In this document: positions 23,938 to 43,019 of the stretch, in pieces
Layout of the letters: the number at the start of each line of letters is the position of its first letter
Numbering within the stretch: position 1 is the stretch's first letter
From: SM23-28-2 sp964512285
Lineage (GTDB): Bacteria; Chloroflexota; Dehalococcoidia; SM23-28-2
DNA: 64,000 bases
Assembly (NCBI GenBank): GCA_964512285.1
Contig: CAZEJO010000006.1
Coordinates: forward strand, 1-64,000
Direction: 5' to 3'
Made by a program: the position numbers and the translations under genes
Notes under the pieces: model-generated
Told to the model about the DNA's origin: nothing
Database searches by the model: none
Seen by the model: the letters and a program-made list of their open reading frames with translations, nothing else

Positions 23938-24780
23938 ATGCTAAAGGTCCGCGACCTTGTCGCCGCCTACGGCCCCATCGTTGCCCTCCGTGGTGTATCT
24001 CTGGAGGTGCCGGAGGGGAGGATCGTAGCGGTGCTGGGGGCCAACGGTGCCGGCAAGAGCACCACCCTGCGGGCCATAACGGGCCTCCTGCGAGCCAAGA
24101 GCGGCACCGTCGAGCTTGAAGGACGCCGCATCGATCACCTCTCGGTGGAGGAGATCGTTTCCCTGGGCATGTCCCACATCCCCGAGGGGCGACAGCTTTT
24201 CAGCGAGCTGACGGTGCTGGAGAACCTGAGGCTGGGGGCCTACTCCAGGTCTTCCGGAGCAGACGGCGGTCGTCATCTGGCCCAGCATGAAGACCTATCG
24301 CTACTTGGTCGATTTCAGCACCATCTGTTCCACGCGGCTACCGGCGGCATTCGCGATCTGGCGCGCGGCATCAGCCAATATCGACAGCGAAGGCAGGACT
24401 TCGAAACGGCCCTCGGGCGCGTATTCGACTACTTCCCCATCCTGTCCGAACGGAAGAGCCAGGTAGCGGGCACCCTCAGCGGTGGTGAGCAGCAGATGCT
24501 GGCCATCGGCCGTGGCCTGATGGCCAACCCCCGACTTCTCCTGCTGGACGAGCCCTCCATGGGCCTAGCTCCTTTGGTCACGCGGGAGATATTTGAGATT
24601 ATTCAAGCCATCAATCAATCGCAGGGCGTAACTATCCTCGTGGTGGAGCAGAACGCCAATCTCGCTCTGGAAATCGCCCATTACGGCTACGTGCTGGAGA
24701 CGGGCCGTATCGCTCTGGCAGATACCAGCGATAACCTGCGAAAGAGCGAAGCGGTCCAGCGCTCCTATTTGGGTCAGTAG
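23938..24780 (+). CDS. livF: branched-chain amino-acid-type ABC transporter ATP-binding protein LivF, with insertion
   Basis: This 280-residue ATPase has Walker A GANGAGKST, HIPEGRQLFSELTV after the Q-loop, the signature LSGGEQQMLAIGR, Walker B LLLLDEPSMGLAP and the H-loop in VVEQNA. Typical LivF proteins are about 235 residues. The extra ~45 residues fall between LRLGAYSR and FDYFPILSERK (about residues 105-150, roughly 24250-24390), where the arm facing the membrane subunit lies. The insertion is in frame and basic (HLAQHEDL...RQRRQDFE). The start ATG follows livG by 5 bases and has GGGAGA upstream. Together with LivG it would form the ATPase heterodimer under LivH/LivM. Confidence 0.92.
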   Translation: MLKVRDLVAAYGPIVALRGVSLEVPEGRIVAVLGANGAGKSTTLRAITGLLRAKSGTVELEGRRIDHLSVEEIVSLGMSHIPEGRQLFSELTVLENLRLGAYSRSSGADGGRHLAQHEDLSLLGRFQHHLFHAATGGIRDLARGISQYRQRRQDFETALGRVFDYFPILSERKSQVAGTLSGGEQQMLAIGRGLMANPRLLLLDEPSMGLAPLVTREIFEIIQAINQSQGVTILVVEQNANLALEIAHYGYVLETGRIALADTSDNLRKSEAVQRSYLGQ

Positions 24781-24799
24781 GAACTCGGGAGGACCGAAG

Positions 24800-25714
24800 T
24801 TGGAGGAGTTCTGGCAGCAGGTGGTGACAGGCATCGCCACAGGCAGCGTCTACGGGCTACTGGCCCTGGCCGTCGTCCTTATCTATCGCTCCACCGGCGT
24901 TCTCAACTTCGCCCAGGGCGAGATGGCCATGTTGACCACTTTTGTGGCCTGGTCGGTCCTGCAATGGGGGGAGTATTGGGTCATGTTCCCCCTCGTCCTG
25001 ATCATTGCGGCTGGGATGGGTGCTTTCATCGAGCGCGTGATCATACGGCCGGTGGAGGGGGCGTCTGTCCTGAACATCGTCATCGTCACCCTGGGACTGT
25101 TCGCCATCCTGAACAACGTGGCCACCTGGCGCTGGGGTGGTATACCCAAGGGTTTCCCCGCGCCGCCCGAGGTCGAGGTGACGGGGATCAGGTTCATGGG
25201 CGAAGGCGCCCTCGATATTGGCCCCACGGTAGTCAGCTACCATGACCTGACCATTCTTATTTTCGCGGTGGGTATCATGCTCGCCCTCTATCTGTTCTTC
25301 CAATTTACTCCCCTGGGCTTGGCCATGCGGGCCACCGCTCAGAACCCGGTCGCCAGCCGCCTGATGGGCATTCGGGTCGGGCGCATGCTGACCATGGGCT
25401 GGGCTCTCTCAGCCGCCGTCGGCGCGGTGGCCGGGCTGCTCATCGCTCCCCTCATTCTGCTCCAGCCACCCATGATGATCGGCGTTCTCCTGTTCGCCTT
25501 CGCCGCCGCCGTCCTGGGTGGCCTGGATAGCCCGGTGGGGGCGGTGGTTGGCGGACTCATCATCGGCATAACCGAGAACCTGGTGGGAACTTACACCCCA
25601 GCGGAGTGGCTGGGGCCTGATATGAAGCTGACGGTGACTCTGCTCATCATCGTTGTGGTGCTGCTGATCAGGCCGACCGGCATCTTTGGTAGACGAACGA
25701 TGAGGCGGGTATGA
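24800..25714 (+). CDS. livH: branched-chain amino-acid-type ABC transporter permease LivH
   Basis: This 304-residue polytopic membrane protein has about eight hydrophobic segments. The opening GSVYGLLALAVVLIYRSTGVLNFAQGEMAML is typical for LivH. The EAA-like coupling loop contains MGIRVGRMLTMGWALS. The TTG start at 24800 follows GGGAGGA by about 7 bases. It overlaps livM by 4 bases (ATGA), so the two permeases are translationally coupled. With LivM it forms the substrate channel. The exact substrate (branched-chain amino acids, amides or urea-like compounds) is not determined by this subunit. Confidence 0.92.
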   Translation: MEEFWQQVVTGIATGSVYGLLALAVVLIYRSTGVLNFAQGEMAMLTTFVAWSVLQWGEYWVMFPLVLIIAAGMGAFIERVIIRPVEGASVLNIVIVTLGLFAILNNVATWRWGGIPKGFPAPPEVEVTGIRFMGEGALDIGPTVVSYHDLTILIFAVGIMLALYLFFQFTPLGLAMRATAQNPVASRLMGIRVGRMLTMGWALSAAVGAVAGLLIAPLILLQPPMMIGVLLFAFAAAVLGGLDSPVGAVVGGLIIGITENLVGTYTPAEWLGPDMKLTVTLLIIVVVLLIRPTGIFGRRTMRRV

Positions 25715-26883
25715 GACGGCTGATCCCACCGTCGCCATCAAAGCTCGTTGTCTTTGCTATTCTCGCGTTTTTCCTGCTGTGGTGGGTTCCCTTCAGCCAC
25801 GTTTTGCCCGAAGGGTTTCCTCTGCGGTTCGGTACCTATCGCACCTTCCAGGGCAGCATGATCGCCATGTGGGCCATCGTGGCCCTGGGTCTCAACATTC
25901 TCACCGGCTACAACGGCCAGATCTCCCTGGGCCACAGCGCCTTCGTGGCCGTAGGCGGCTACACCGCTGCCATCCTGATGGTCGATTACGGCTGGCCTTT
26001 CTGGGCCACTATAATCCTGGGGGGGATCATTGCTGGCACCCTCGGCTTTCTCATTGGCATTCCGGCCCTGCGACTCACAGGGCCCTATCTAGCCATCGCC
26101 ACTCTGGGTCTGGCCCTGGCCACCCCCCAGATCCTGAAGAAATACGATGGCCTTACCCATGGCACCCAAGGCATCAACGTTAGGCCAGATGTACCAGCTT
26201 CGCCGCAGTTCATAGAGGACTGGTTCGGCATCAAGGTGAGCAACGATGAGTGGATATACTTCTTGGCCCTGTTCATCGCCTTTTTGATGCTGATCCTTGC
26301 CGTGAACATTGTTCGCAGCCGTGTCGGCAGGGCCTTCGTGGCTATTCGCGACAGCGAGATAGCGGCCCAAGCGATGGGCATCAGCGTGCCCCGCTACAAG
26401 ACCATTGCCTTCGCCATCAGCGCCTTCTACGGCGGCGTCGCTGGCGGAACCTATGCTCAGGTGGTGGGATACGTCAGCCCCGAGAGCTTTAACTTCTTGC
26501 TTTCCATTAACTTCCTGACCACCATCGTGATAGGAGGCCTCGCCTCCATATTGGGTTCGGTCCTGGGTGCCACGGGCCTCATTGTGGTGCCCGAGCTGCC
26601 GGGCCTTATTGACTTCATCCCCGGCGCTAGTCTGCCCAGTGAGCTTTCCTGGGCTTTCTACGGCGCTGCACTCATCTTGGTGATGATCTTTGCTCCCTAT
26701 GGCCTCGCGGGTCTTTTCGATCGCCTAGTCAGGCTGAGGCCGGCCATGATCCTGAAGAAACTCAGCAGCGCTTACGAGCGCTCGAGCGGGGCGCTCAGGA
26801 GCGTGCGGGCATCGCCGGGGCAGGCGGAGCCGCCGCCGGAGGATCGGGCCCCCGAGGACGAGCCGGACGCTGAAAAAAGATGA
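25711..26883 (+). CDS. livM: branched-chain amino-acid-type ABC transporter permease LivM
   Basis: This 390-residue permease has about ten hydrophobic segments. Landmarks are GLNILTGYNGQISLGHSAF near the N-terminal third and AIRDSEIAAQAMGISVPRYKTIAFAISA as the coupling loop to the ATPase. The C-terminal ~50 residues are a hydrophilic, Pro/Glu-rich cytoplasmic tail (PPPEDRAPEDEPDAEKR), longer than usual. It overlaps livH by ATGA. A gap of about 200 bases to livK holds no clear terminator, so livK may be co-transcribed or use its own promoter. Confidence 0.92.
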   Translation: MRRLIPPSPSKLVVFAILAFFLLWWVPFSHVLPEGFPLRFGTYRTFQGSMIAMWAIVALGLNILTGYNGQISLGHSAFVAVGGYTAAILMVDYGWPFWATIILGGIIAGTLGFLIGIPALRLTGPYLAIATLGLALATPQILKKYDGLTHGTQGINVRPDVPASPQFIEDWFGIKVSNDEWIYFLALFIAFLMLILAVNIVRSRVGRAFVAIRDSEIAAQAMGISVPRYKTIAFAISAFYGGVAGGTYAQVVGYVSPESFNFLLSINFLTTIVIGGLASILGSVLGATGLIVVPELPGLIDFIPGASLPSELSWAFYGAALILVMIFAPYGLAGLFDRLVRLRPAMILKKLSSAYERSSGALRSVRASPGQAEPPPEDRAPEDEPDAEKR

Positions 26884-27085
26884 GAATGGGGTGATGACAC
26901 GCCCAGAGGTACAAGGAAACCTCATCAGGGCACGGGCAGGCCTGCCGCTAGGTAGGCCTGTGACGGCTGGGCCGCTAACGACCATCGACAACGCCTAGCG
27001 CAAGGCTATTCTGGCAGGCTAAGATATCAGTTCTCCTTGGGAGAGGTGGTATACTTGTCAATCGAAGAAAGGAGGCCAAGAGCCC

Positions 27086-28384
27086 ATGTGGAAGCTAGCC
27101 AAATTCTGGCTGATCTTTCTCTCCCTGGCGGCGCTGTTGCTGGTGCTGGCAGTGGCCTGTGAGGATGAGAAAGAGGAGGATGGAACCCCCACTGACACAC
27201 CTGTCGCTGGCGAGACCGTAACACCTACCGCCGGCTCGACTGAGGGCATCACCGACACGGAGATAATTCTGGGCAGTCACTTCGCCGAGACCGGCACCTA
27301 CGGGGCGGCGTTCGCTCCCGTGCTCGCGGGCACCAAAGCCTACTTCAACTACGTCAATGCCGAGGAAGGGGGCGTCTGCGGTCGCCAGATCGTCTTCAAG
27401 GCGGAGGATGATGGCTACGAGCCGGCCAAGGCCGTCGAGGTCGTCCAGAAGCTGATCGAGGATGATCATATTTTCGCCATGATCGCCGGCCTGGGAACGG
27501 CCGCCCACTCAGCCGTCTGGGAGCGGCTGAACGAGGAGGGGATACCCGACCTGTGGATCATGTCCGGCGCCCACAAGTGGGCTGCGGATCCTGAGGCGCA
27601 CCCCTGGTCGGTTCCTCTCCTGCCTGACTACTATATCGAGGGAGCGATCGTCGGCAAGTATATCTCGGAGAACTTCCCGGGCAAGAAGGTGGGCATCATC
27701 TACCAGAACGACGACTTCGGCAACGACGAGCTGGCGGGCCTGCAGGCCGGCCTCGACTCCACCAAGAACGAGCTGGTGGCCGACCAGAGCTTTGAGACCA
27801 CCGCCGTCGACATCCGCTCGCAGATCTTCAACATAAAGAATGCCGGCGCAGAAGTTGTGCACTGCGCCTCCATTCCGGGCTACTGTGCTCAGCTCCTCAA
27901 GACGGCTCAAACCATGGGGTGGGATGCCCAGTTCTTCATGGGCTACGTCAATTCTGACGTTGCCATGTTCTCGTATGCTCCCCCAGACGCTGTGGAAGGG
28001 GCTATCACCCTTCAGGCCAACAAGCTGTACGACTGGACAGACGACCCGGCGGTGGCGGAACACCACCGGATCATGGAGGAGTATGGTACCCTTCCTCCCG
28101 GCAACTTCACCATCACCGGCGCCAACGCAGCCGAACTAACCGTCGCGGCCCTGCGCGCTACCTGTGACAACCTGACGCGAGAGGGCCTGATGCACGCCGT
28201 TAACACAATCTTTGACGACTACCAGGGCGAGCTCACCCTGCCGGGCATCCTCACCGATGTCAGCGAGACCGACCACTTGCCCATCGAGCAGATGAGGATG
28301 CTGCAGGCTACTCTCACGGAAGACGGCAAGGGCCAGTGGGGGTACATCGGCGACATCATCTCCTTCGAGCCGGAGGAGCAGTAG
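27086..28384 (+). CDS. livK: substrate-binding lipoprotein of a branched-chain amino-acid-type ABC transporter
   Basis: This 432-residue type I periplasmic-binding fold protein is anchored by a lipid: the signal peptide ends LAVA-C and an acidic, Thr/Pro linker (about 25-52) follows. The mature domain begins GITDTEIILGSHFAETGTYG and contains NAEEGGVCGRQIVFKAEDDGYEP, typical of the LivK/amide-binding family. The ATG has AAAGGAGG upstream. It completes the livGFHM operon. Aligned ligand residues could not be judged without a structure comparison, so the ligand may be an amino acid, amide or aromatic acid. A terminator follows the stop at once. Confidence 0.9.
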   Translation: MWKLAKFWLIFLSLAALLLVLAVACEDEKEEDGTPTDTPVAGETVTPTAGSTEGITDTEIILGSHFAETGTYGAAFAPVLAGTKAYFNYVNAEEGGVCGRQIVFKAEDDGYEPAKAVEVVQKLIEDDHIFAMIAGLGTAAHSAVWERLNEEGIPDLWIMSGAHKWAADPEAHPWSVPLLPDYYIEGAIVGKYISENFPGKKVGIIYQNDDFGNDELAGLQAGLDSTKNELVADQSFETTAVDIRSQIFNIKNAGAEVVHCASIPGYCAQLLKTAQTMGWDAQFFMGYVNSDVAMFSYAPPDAVEGAITLQANKLYDWTDDPAVAEHHRIMEEYGTLPPGNFTITGANAAELTVAALRATCDNLTREGLMHAVNTIFDDYQGELTLPGILTDVSETDHLPIEQMRMLQATLTEDGKGQWGYIGDIISFEPEEQ

Positions 28385-28405
28385 AGGGCAACCTTCAAGA
28401 AGCGA

Positions 28406-28442
28406 GCAGGCGCGGCACACAAGCTGCCGCGTCTGTTTGCTT
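28406..28442 (+). terminator. intrinsic terminator after livK
   Basis: A 12-base-pair stem (28406-28417 with 28425-28436, two wobbles, 7-base loop) begins 22 bases past the livK stop. TTTGCTTCTCT follows. It also ends between convergent genes. Confidence 0.7.
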
Positions 28443-28447
28443 CTCTG

Positions 28448-29203
28448 CTAGGGGACCTCGATGACGCTGGGGGGCTCCCGCAGGGTGTTGCCTAGACAGC
28501 GCGCCCGGCAGGGCTCCAGGCGGCGGAGCATGCTCAGAGCGCGACGGGTATCGCTGGCCACTCTGGCCGGATCGCAGTAGCGCAGACGGTACTTGAACAA
28601 CCAGTAGGTGAACTCCTTGGCCTCCGTCAGGGAGATGGTTGTGTCATCGCCCATGCCTTGCTCCTGTCGGAACTGGGCCAGCAGATCTTGGCGGGCGCGC
28701 CCATAGAGGCGCTGGAAGGCCTCTTCATCCACCGATAGGTGGTTCTCCCACACACGCGAGCGTTGCTCCTTGTGAACATCCTCTTCAATCACCAGATGGA
28801 GCATCTCCTCCAGGGTGACACCGTAGAGGTGGTTAAGGTGAGCTCGATACTTGGCGTGGCCCATCAGGCGGCGGAACTCCTCCTCGCTGAGATCCAGCGG
28901 CGGCTGCCCGAAGAACAGCAGTGCTTCATGCTCTTCCCGAGGGATGAGGTCGCCCACCGCATCGCACAGACGCTCCGCCAGTAGAAGCCAGTCGAAGGCC
29001 TCGCCGCTGACAAGGTAGCGATAGTGTCGCTTGCCTACCGTCTCCTCGGGCAGCGGCCAGCGGGCGATGGTCTGCATGAGGGCGATGAACCAGGGCTTGC
29101 CGTCCGCTATCTCCTGACACAGGTTGGTCAGCAGTTGCTCGGCCTCAATGGATTCCTCTCTGGTCATAGCCCTTGCACTCATGGATGGAGTCGTTTCCCT
29201 CAC
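28448..29203 (-). CDS. conserved-looking hypothetical protein after secA
   Basis: This is a 251-residue, largely helical soluble protein with no recognised family. It is rich in charged residues and has a central stretch, EEMLHLVIEEDVHKEQRSRVWENHL. The C-terminal part carries three Cys (YCDPARV, EPCRARCLGN). It begins 15 bases after the secA stop, so it is probably third in prs-secA-hypothetical. The start is uncertain: GTG at 29203, ATG at 29182 or ATG at 29167; none has a good ribosome-binding site at normal spacing. I kept the longest. Co-transcription with secA could point to an export or envelope role, but there is no direct sign of one. Confidence 0.6.
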   Translation of the reverse strand: MRETTPSMSARAMTREESIEAEQLLTNLCQEIADGKPWFIALMQTIARWPLPEETVGKRHYRYLVSGEAFDWLLLAERLCDAVGDLIPREEHEALLFFGQPPLDLSEEEFRRLMGHAKYRAHLNHLYGVTLEEMLHLVIEEDVHKEQRSRVWENHLSVDEEAFQRLYGRARQDLLAQFRQEQGMGDDTTISLTEAKEFTYWLFKYRLRYCDPARVASDTRRALSMLRRLEPCRARCLGNTLREPPSVIEVP

Positions 29204-29218
29204 TCAGCCCGCGGCGGC

Positions 29219-31981
<2,763 letters not shown>

Positions 31982-31990
31982 GACAAGTCC

Positions 31991-32935
31991 TTACTGGAAC
32001 AGCTCCCCCACCGACTGGCCAGTGTGGATACGTTGTATGGCCTCCCCCAGCAGGGGTGCCAAAGACAGAACGGTGATCTTGGGCAAACGCTTCTCTATCG
32101 GCAGGGGGATGGTGTCCGTCACCACCAGTTCGCTGGCGGGCGACCGCTCGATCCTCTCGACGGCTGGCCCCGAGAGCACGGGGTGGGTGCAGCAAGCGAA
32201 GATGTCGGTTGTTCCTTGCCGCTTCAACAGTTCCATGGTTGCTACCAGAGTGCTGCCGGTATCCACCTCGTCGTCCACGATGAGAGCTTTCTTGCCTTTG
32301 ACTTCGCCAATTATATTGACAGCCTCTGCCCGCTGTTCGTTACCGATTCGGCGCTTCTCCACGATGGCCAGGGGAACGCCCAGGAGGTCGGCCACATTGC
32401 GGGCGCGCTTGGCGTCGCCCACATCGGTGGCCACGACTGTCAGATCGGCTATGCCCTTGTCCTTGAAGTAGCGGCTGAGGATGTAGATGGCGGTCAGTTC
32501 GTCCACTGGGATGTTGAAGAAGCCCTGGATCTGGCCAGCGTGGAGGTCTACCGTCAGCAGGCGGTCGGCCCCGGCCGTCTCCATGAAGTTGGCCACCAGG
32601 CGGGCGGTGATAGGTATCCGCGGCTGGTCCTTCTTATCGCTGCGCCCATAAGCGTAGTAAGGGACGACAGCCGTGATCCGCCCCGCCGAGGCCCGCTTGG
32701 CGGCGTCGATCATGATGAATAGCTCCATCAAGCGATCGCTCACTGGGGAGACGATGGGCTGGACCAGGAAAACATCGCGGGCGCGGATGTTTTCGCAGAA
32801 GCGGACAAAGATGTTCTCGTTGCTGAATTTGAAGGCCTCGGACTGCCCCAGGGGCATCTCCAGGTAGTCGCAGATGGCCTGGGCAAGCTCGGGGTGAGCG
32901 TTGCCGCTGAACACACGCAGATCCTGATACACCAA
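31991..32935 (-). CDS. prs: ribose-phosphate pyrophosphokinase
   Basis: This 314-residue enzyme makes PRPP from ribose 5-phosphate and ATP for nucleotide, His and Trp synthesis. Motifs are FSGNAHPELA at the N-terminus, DLHAGQIQGFF and the PRPP loop LIVDDEVDTGSTL. A TTG at 32935 is chosen because AGGAGA lies about 6 bases upstream; GTG at 32932 is also possible. It is the first gene of prs-secA. A short attenuator-like transcript lies upstream on the same strand (33043-33105), and the promoter of rpoB points the opposite way. Confidence 0.95.
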   Translation of the reverse strand: MVYQDLRVFSGNAHPELAQAICDYLEMPLGQSEAFKFSNENIFVRFCENIRARDVFLVQPIVSPVSDRLMELFIMIDAAKRASAGRITAVVPYYAYGRSDKKDQPRIPITARLVANFMETAGADRLLTVDLHAGQIQGFFNIPVDELTAIYILSRYFKDKGIADLTVVATDVGDAKRARNVADLLGVPLAIVEKRRIGNEQRAEAVNIIGEVKGKKALIVDDEVDTGSTLVATMELLKRQGTTDIFACCTHPVLSGPAVERIERSPASELVVTDTIPLPIEKRLPKITVLSLAPLLGEAIQRIHTGQSVGELFQ

Positions 32936-33042
32936 CCATCTCTCCTTGCTTCACTCTGCCAGCCAATATCAATATAGCACAAGGCACGAGGGAAACGGTA
33001 TGGAACCCTCGATTGGGGCCTTTGACTGGTTCAAAGATTATG

Positions 33043-33105
33043 GAAAGAGAAAAGCCGAAAGCAAGTTGCTTTCGGCGATGCTGGGTTAGCGTTTGCCTGG
33101 TAGAC
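33043..33105 (-). ncRNA. candidate short RNA or prs leader attenuator (about 62 nt)
   Basis: On the minus strand a promoter at 33112-33139 would start transcription near 33105. The RNA ends in a perfect 9-base-pair hairpin (GCCGAAAGC/GCTTTCGGC, 33054-33076) followed by TTTTCTCTTTC. No open frame is present. It lies 110 bases upstream of prs, so it could be a terminated leader that controls prs-secA, or an independent tiny RNA. Confidence 0.42.
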
Positions 33106-33111
33106 AATGCA

Positions 33112-33139
33112 AATATACCACGAGCGGGAATTAGGGCAA
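33112..33139 (-). promoter_or_regulatory. putative minus-strand promoter upstream of prs
   Basis: On the minus strand TTGCCC (33139-33134) and TATATT (33117-33112) are 16 bases apart. The site sits 35 bases from the divergent rpoB promoter. Confidence 0.45.
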
Positions 33140-33173
33140 AGGGGGATTGTTCTATGTATCACCGGTCAAAGAG

Positions 33174-33203
33174 TTGACAAATATGGCGAAATGGGGTTAT
33201 ACT
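33174..33203 (+). promoter_or_regulatory. putative rpoBC promoter
   Basis: A consensus TTGACA (33174-33179) and TATACT (33198-33203) are 18 bases apart. The leader of about 125 bases before rpoB contains no open frame. Ribosomal protein genes (rplJ/rplL) are not upstream, so rpoBC has its own promoter here. Confidence 0.65.
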
Positions 33204-33335
33204 ATTCTGTCGATGGCGGGACGATATTCCCCAAGTATCTATTCCCCTGTTAGCTATTCACCATAGCCGTTCGTGCATTTTTAGCCACCAGAGAGGCCGC
33301 GGACATTGAGTGGCCCTTGAGGGGGGTTTTTGTCT

Positions 33336-41604
<8,269 letters not shown>

Positions 41605-41639
41605 CTAGTCGTCCCCAGCCAGCAAGCTCGAGCCTAGCG

Positions 41640-41678
41640 GGCCTTGAGCAGATGATTCTACTCAAGGCCTATTCATTG
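41640..41678 (+). terminator. probable rpoBC terminator
   Basis: GGCCTTGAG (41640-41648) and CTCAAGGCC (41661-41669) form a perfect 9-base stem with a 12-base loop, followed by TATTCATT. It begins 36 bases past rpoC and ends at the stop codon of the convergent VKOR gene. Confidence 0.6.
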
Positions 41679-42160
41679 CTTGGGGCTAAGACATCGACGA
41701 TGGTGGCCAGCCAGGCAACGGTGATGATGCCGGCAAAGGTAGTGCACCAAATGCAGATGTCCTCCACGACGAAAAGTTCTATGTAGGTGAGGTAGGCCGC
41801 GAAGGCAACGCCGGTCAGGGTCATGCTGAAGGCCGCCACGGGAGCCCATTCCTCCGTCAGGGGCAGACGGGCCATCCGCGCCAGTACTAGCGCCAGAAGA
41901 CCAGCGCAGAACAGCATACCCAGCACTGACACCGGAATGCCGATGATGGCAGAGTACTCGCTGTCTTCCACAGCAGCGCAGCCGCTTCGGCCAGCACACA
42001 TTATGGTTTCGTTGGCGTAATGGCTATAGGCAAGATAGGCCGCTACGCCCATGCCGGCCATAGCCAGCATGGCCAGAGCTCCCCATCTCACGAAGTCGCC
42101 TGCTGTCAGGGGGGCTGTTCTGGGCAGGACTTGAGTTCTACTCTGCCTCACTCGTCTCAC
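41669..42160 (-). CDS. vitamin K epoxide reductase (VKOR) family membrane protein
   Basis: This 163-residue protein has four to five hydrophobic segments. It carries the VKOR active-site pair CIWC near residue 135, a loop pair in CAGRSGC near residues 55-61, and the conserved GIPVS. It would oxidise a DsbA-like partner and pass electrons to quinone in the membrane, replacing DsbB. The start overlaps the dsbA-like gene by 23 bases (GTG at 42160), or may be the GTG at 42151. The gene pair is a compact operon. In some bacteria VKOR and thioredoxin domains are fused; here they are separate but coupled. Confidence 0.9.
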   Translation of the reverse strand: MRRVRQSRTQVLPRTAPLTAGDFVRWGALAMLAMAGMGVAAYLAYSHYANETIMCAGRSGCAAVEDSEYSAIIGIPVSVLGMLFCAGLLALVLARMARLPLTEEWAPVAAFSMTLTGVAFAAYLTYIELFVVEDICIWCTTFAGIITVAWLATIVDVLAPSNE

Positions 42161-42890
42161 CCAGCTTGGCCAGCTCGTCGTCGATGGTCGTCTTGAAATC
42201 TTCGTAGGGCTTGGCTCCTACAACCATCGTCTGTCCCACAAAGAAGGTGGGGGTGCCAGTCGCGCCCCGCCGTTCAGCCTCATCGTAGTCTGCCGCCACT
42301 TTGTCTATGTACTTCCCCTCATCCAGGCAGGCGTTGAACTTCTCGGCATCCAGACCAAGATCCTGCGCAAACCGTTTCAGATTCTCGATGCTGAAGGTAA
42401 CGTTATCATTGTTAAGGAACAGCATGTCGTGGTACTCCCAGAAGGCGTCCTGCTCTGCCGCGCATTCGGATGCCATCGCCGCCACGATGCACGCCTCGCC
42501 GTGAAGCCCAGGTAAGGGGAACTGCTTCCACACCAGCTTCACTTTGCCCGCGGCCACATACTCTTCCTCTATTTGGGGAACGGTCTCCAGGGAGGCGCGG
42601 GTACAGTAGGGGCAGAGGAAGTCGGAATACTCAACAATCGTGAGCGGGGCGTCGGGGCTCCCCAGGGTGGTCCCCTGGCGAGGGATGTCGGCTGGCCTCG
42701 GGGTGGGGATAATGAATTCGGAGGGCGTCGTCTCGCCCTCGCTTTCCCAGGGGGCCAGGCTCAGAACGATCAGAATGGTAGCAGCGACCGCCGCCGCTGC
42801 CATACCTGTCAGAATTCCCAGATAGCGAGCGCGTCTGCTGGGTTTGGTTGGCTTCTTCTGCTCCCGACGCCCTCTAGCCTTCCTGCCCAT
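42138..42890 (-). CDS. membrane-anchored DsbA-like thiol oxidase
   Basis: This 250-residue protein has a basic N-terminus, one transmembrane segment (about 24-46) and a thioredoxin-4/DsbA domain with CPYC in SDFLCPYCTRAS. The cis-proline loop is TGTPTFFVG. It faces the cell exterior and forms disulfides in secreted proteins. Partner VKOR follows with a 23-base overlap. The ATG at 42890 follows GAGAGG, and a promoter is seen just upstream, giving a leader of about 15 bases. An extra Cys pair (HGEACIVAAMASECAA) is present in the helical insert, as in many family members. Confidence 0.92.
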   Translation of the reverse strand: MGRKARGRREQKKPTKPSRRARYLGILTGMAAAAVAATILIVLSLAPWESEGETTPSEFIIPTPRPADIPRQGTTLGSPDAPLTIVEYSDFLCPYCTRASLETVPQIEEEYVAAGKVKLVWKQFPLPGLHGEACIVAAMASECAAEQDAFWEYHDMLFLNNDNVTFSIENLKRFAQDLGLDAEKFNACLDEGKYIDKVAADYDEAERRGATGTPTFFVGQTMVVGAKPYEDFKTTIDDELAKLGETSEAE

Positions 42891-42910
42891 GCACAGCCTC
42901 TCTAGCTATG

Positions 42911-42939
42911 AAGATAGCAGCGCGCTGTTTGAGTGTCAA
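42911..42939 (-). promoter_or_regulatory. putative promoter of dsbA-like/VKOR operon
   Basis: On the minus strand TTGACA (42939-42934) is followed after 17 bases by TATCTT (42916-42911). The start codon at 42890 is about 20 bases beyond the -10 box. Confidence 0.6.
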
Positions 42940-43019
42940 CGTAATGGATCGGTGGAGAAAGGCACACGGCTCGCCTAAACGGGCGTGTCCGGGCAGCGCA
43001 GTCACTCTCCTTCGATGCT

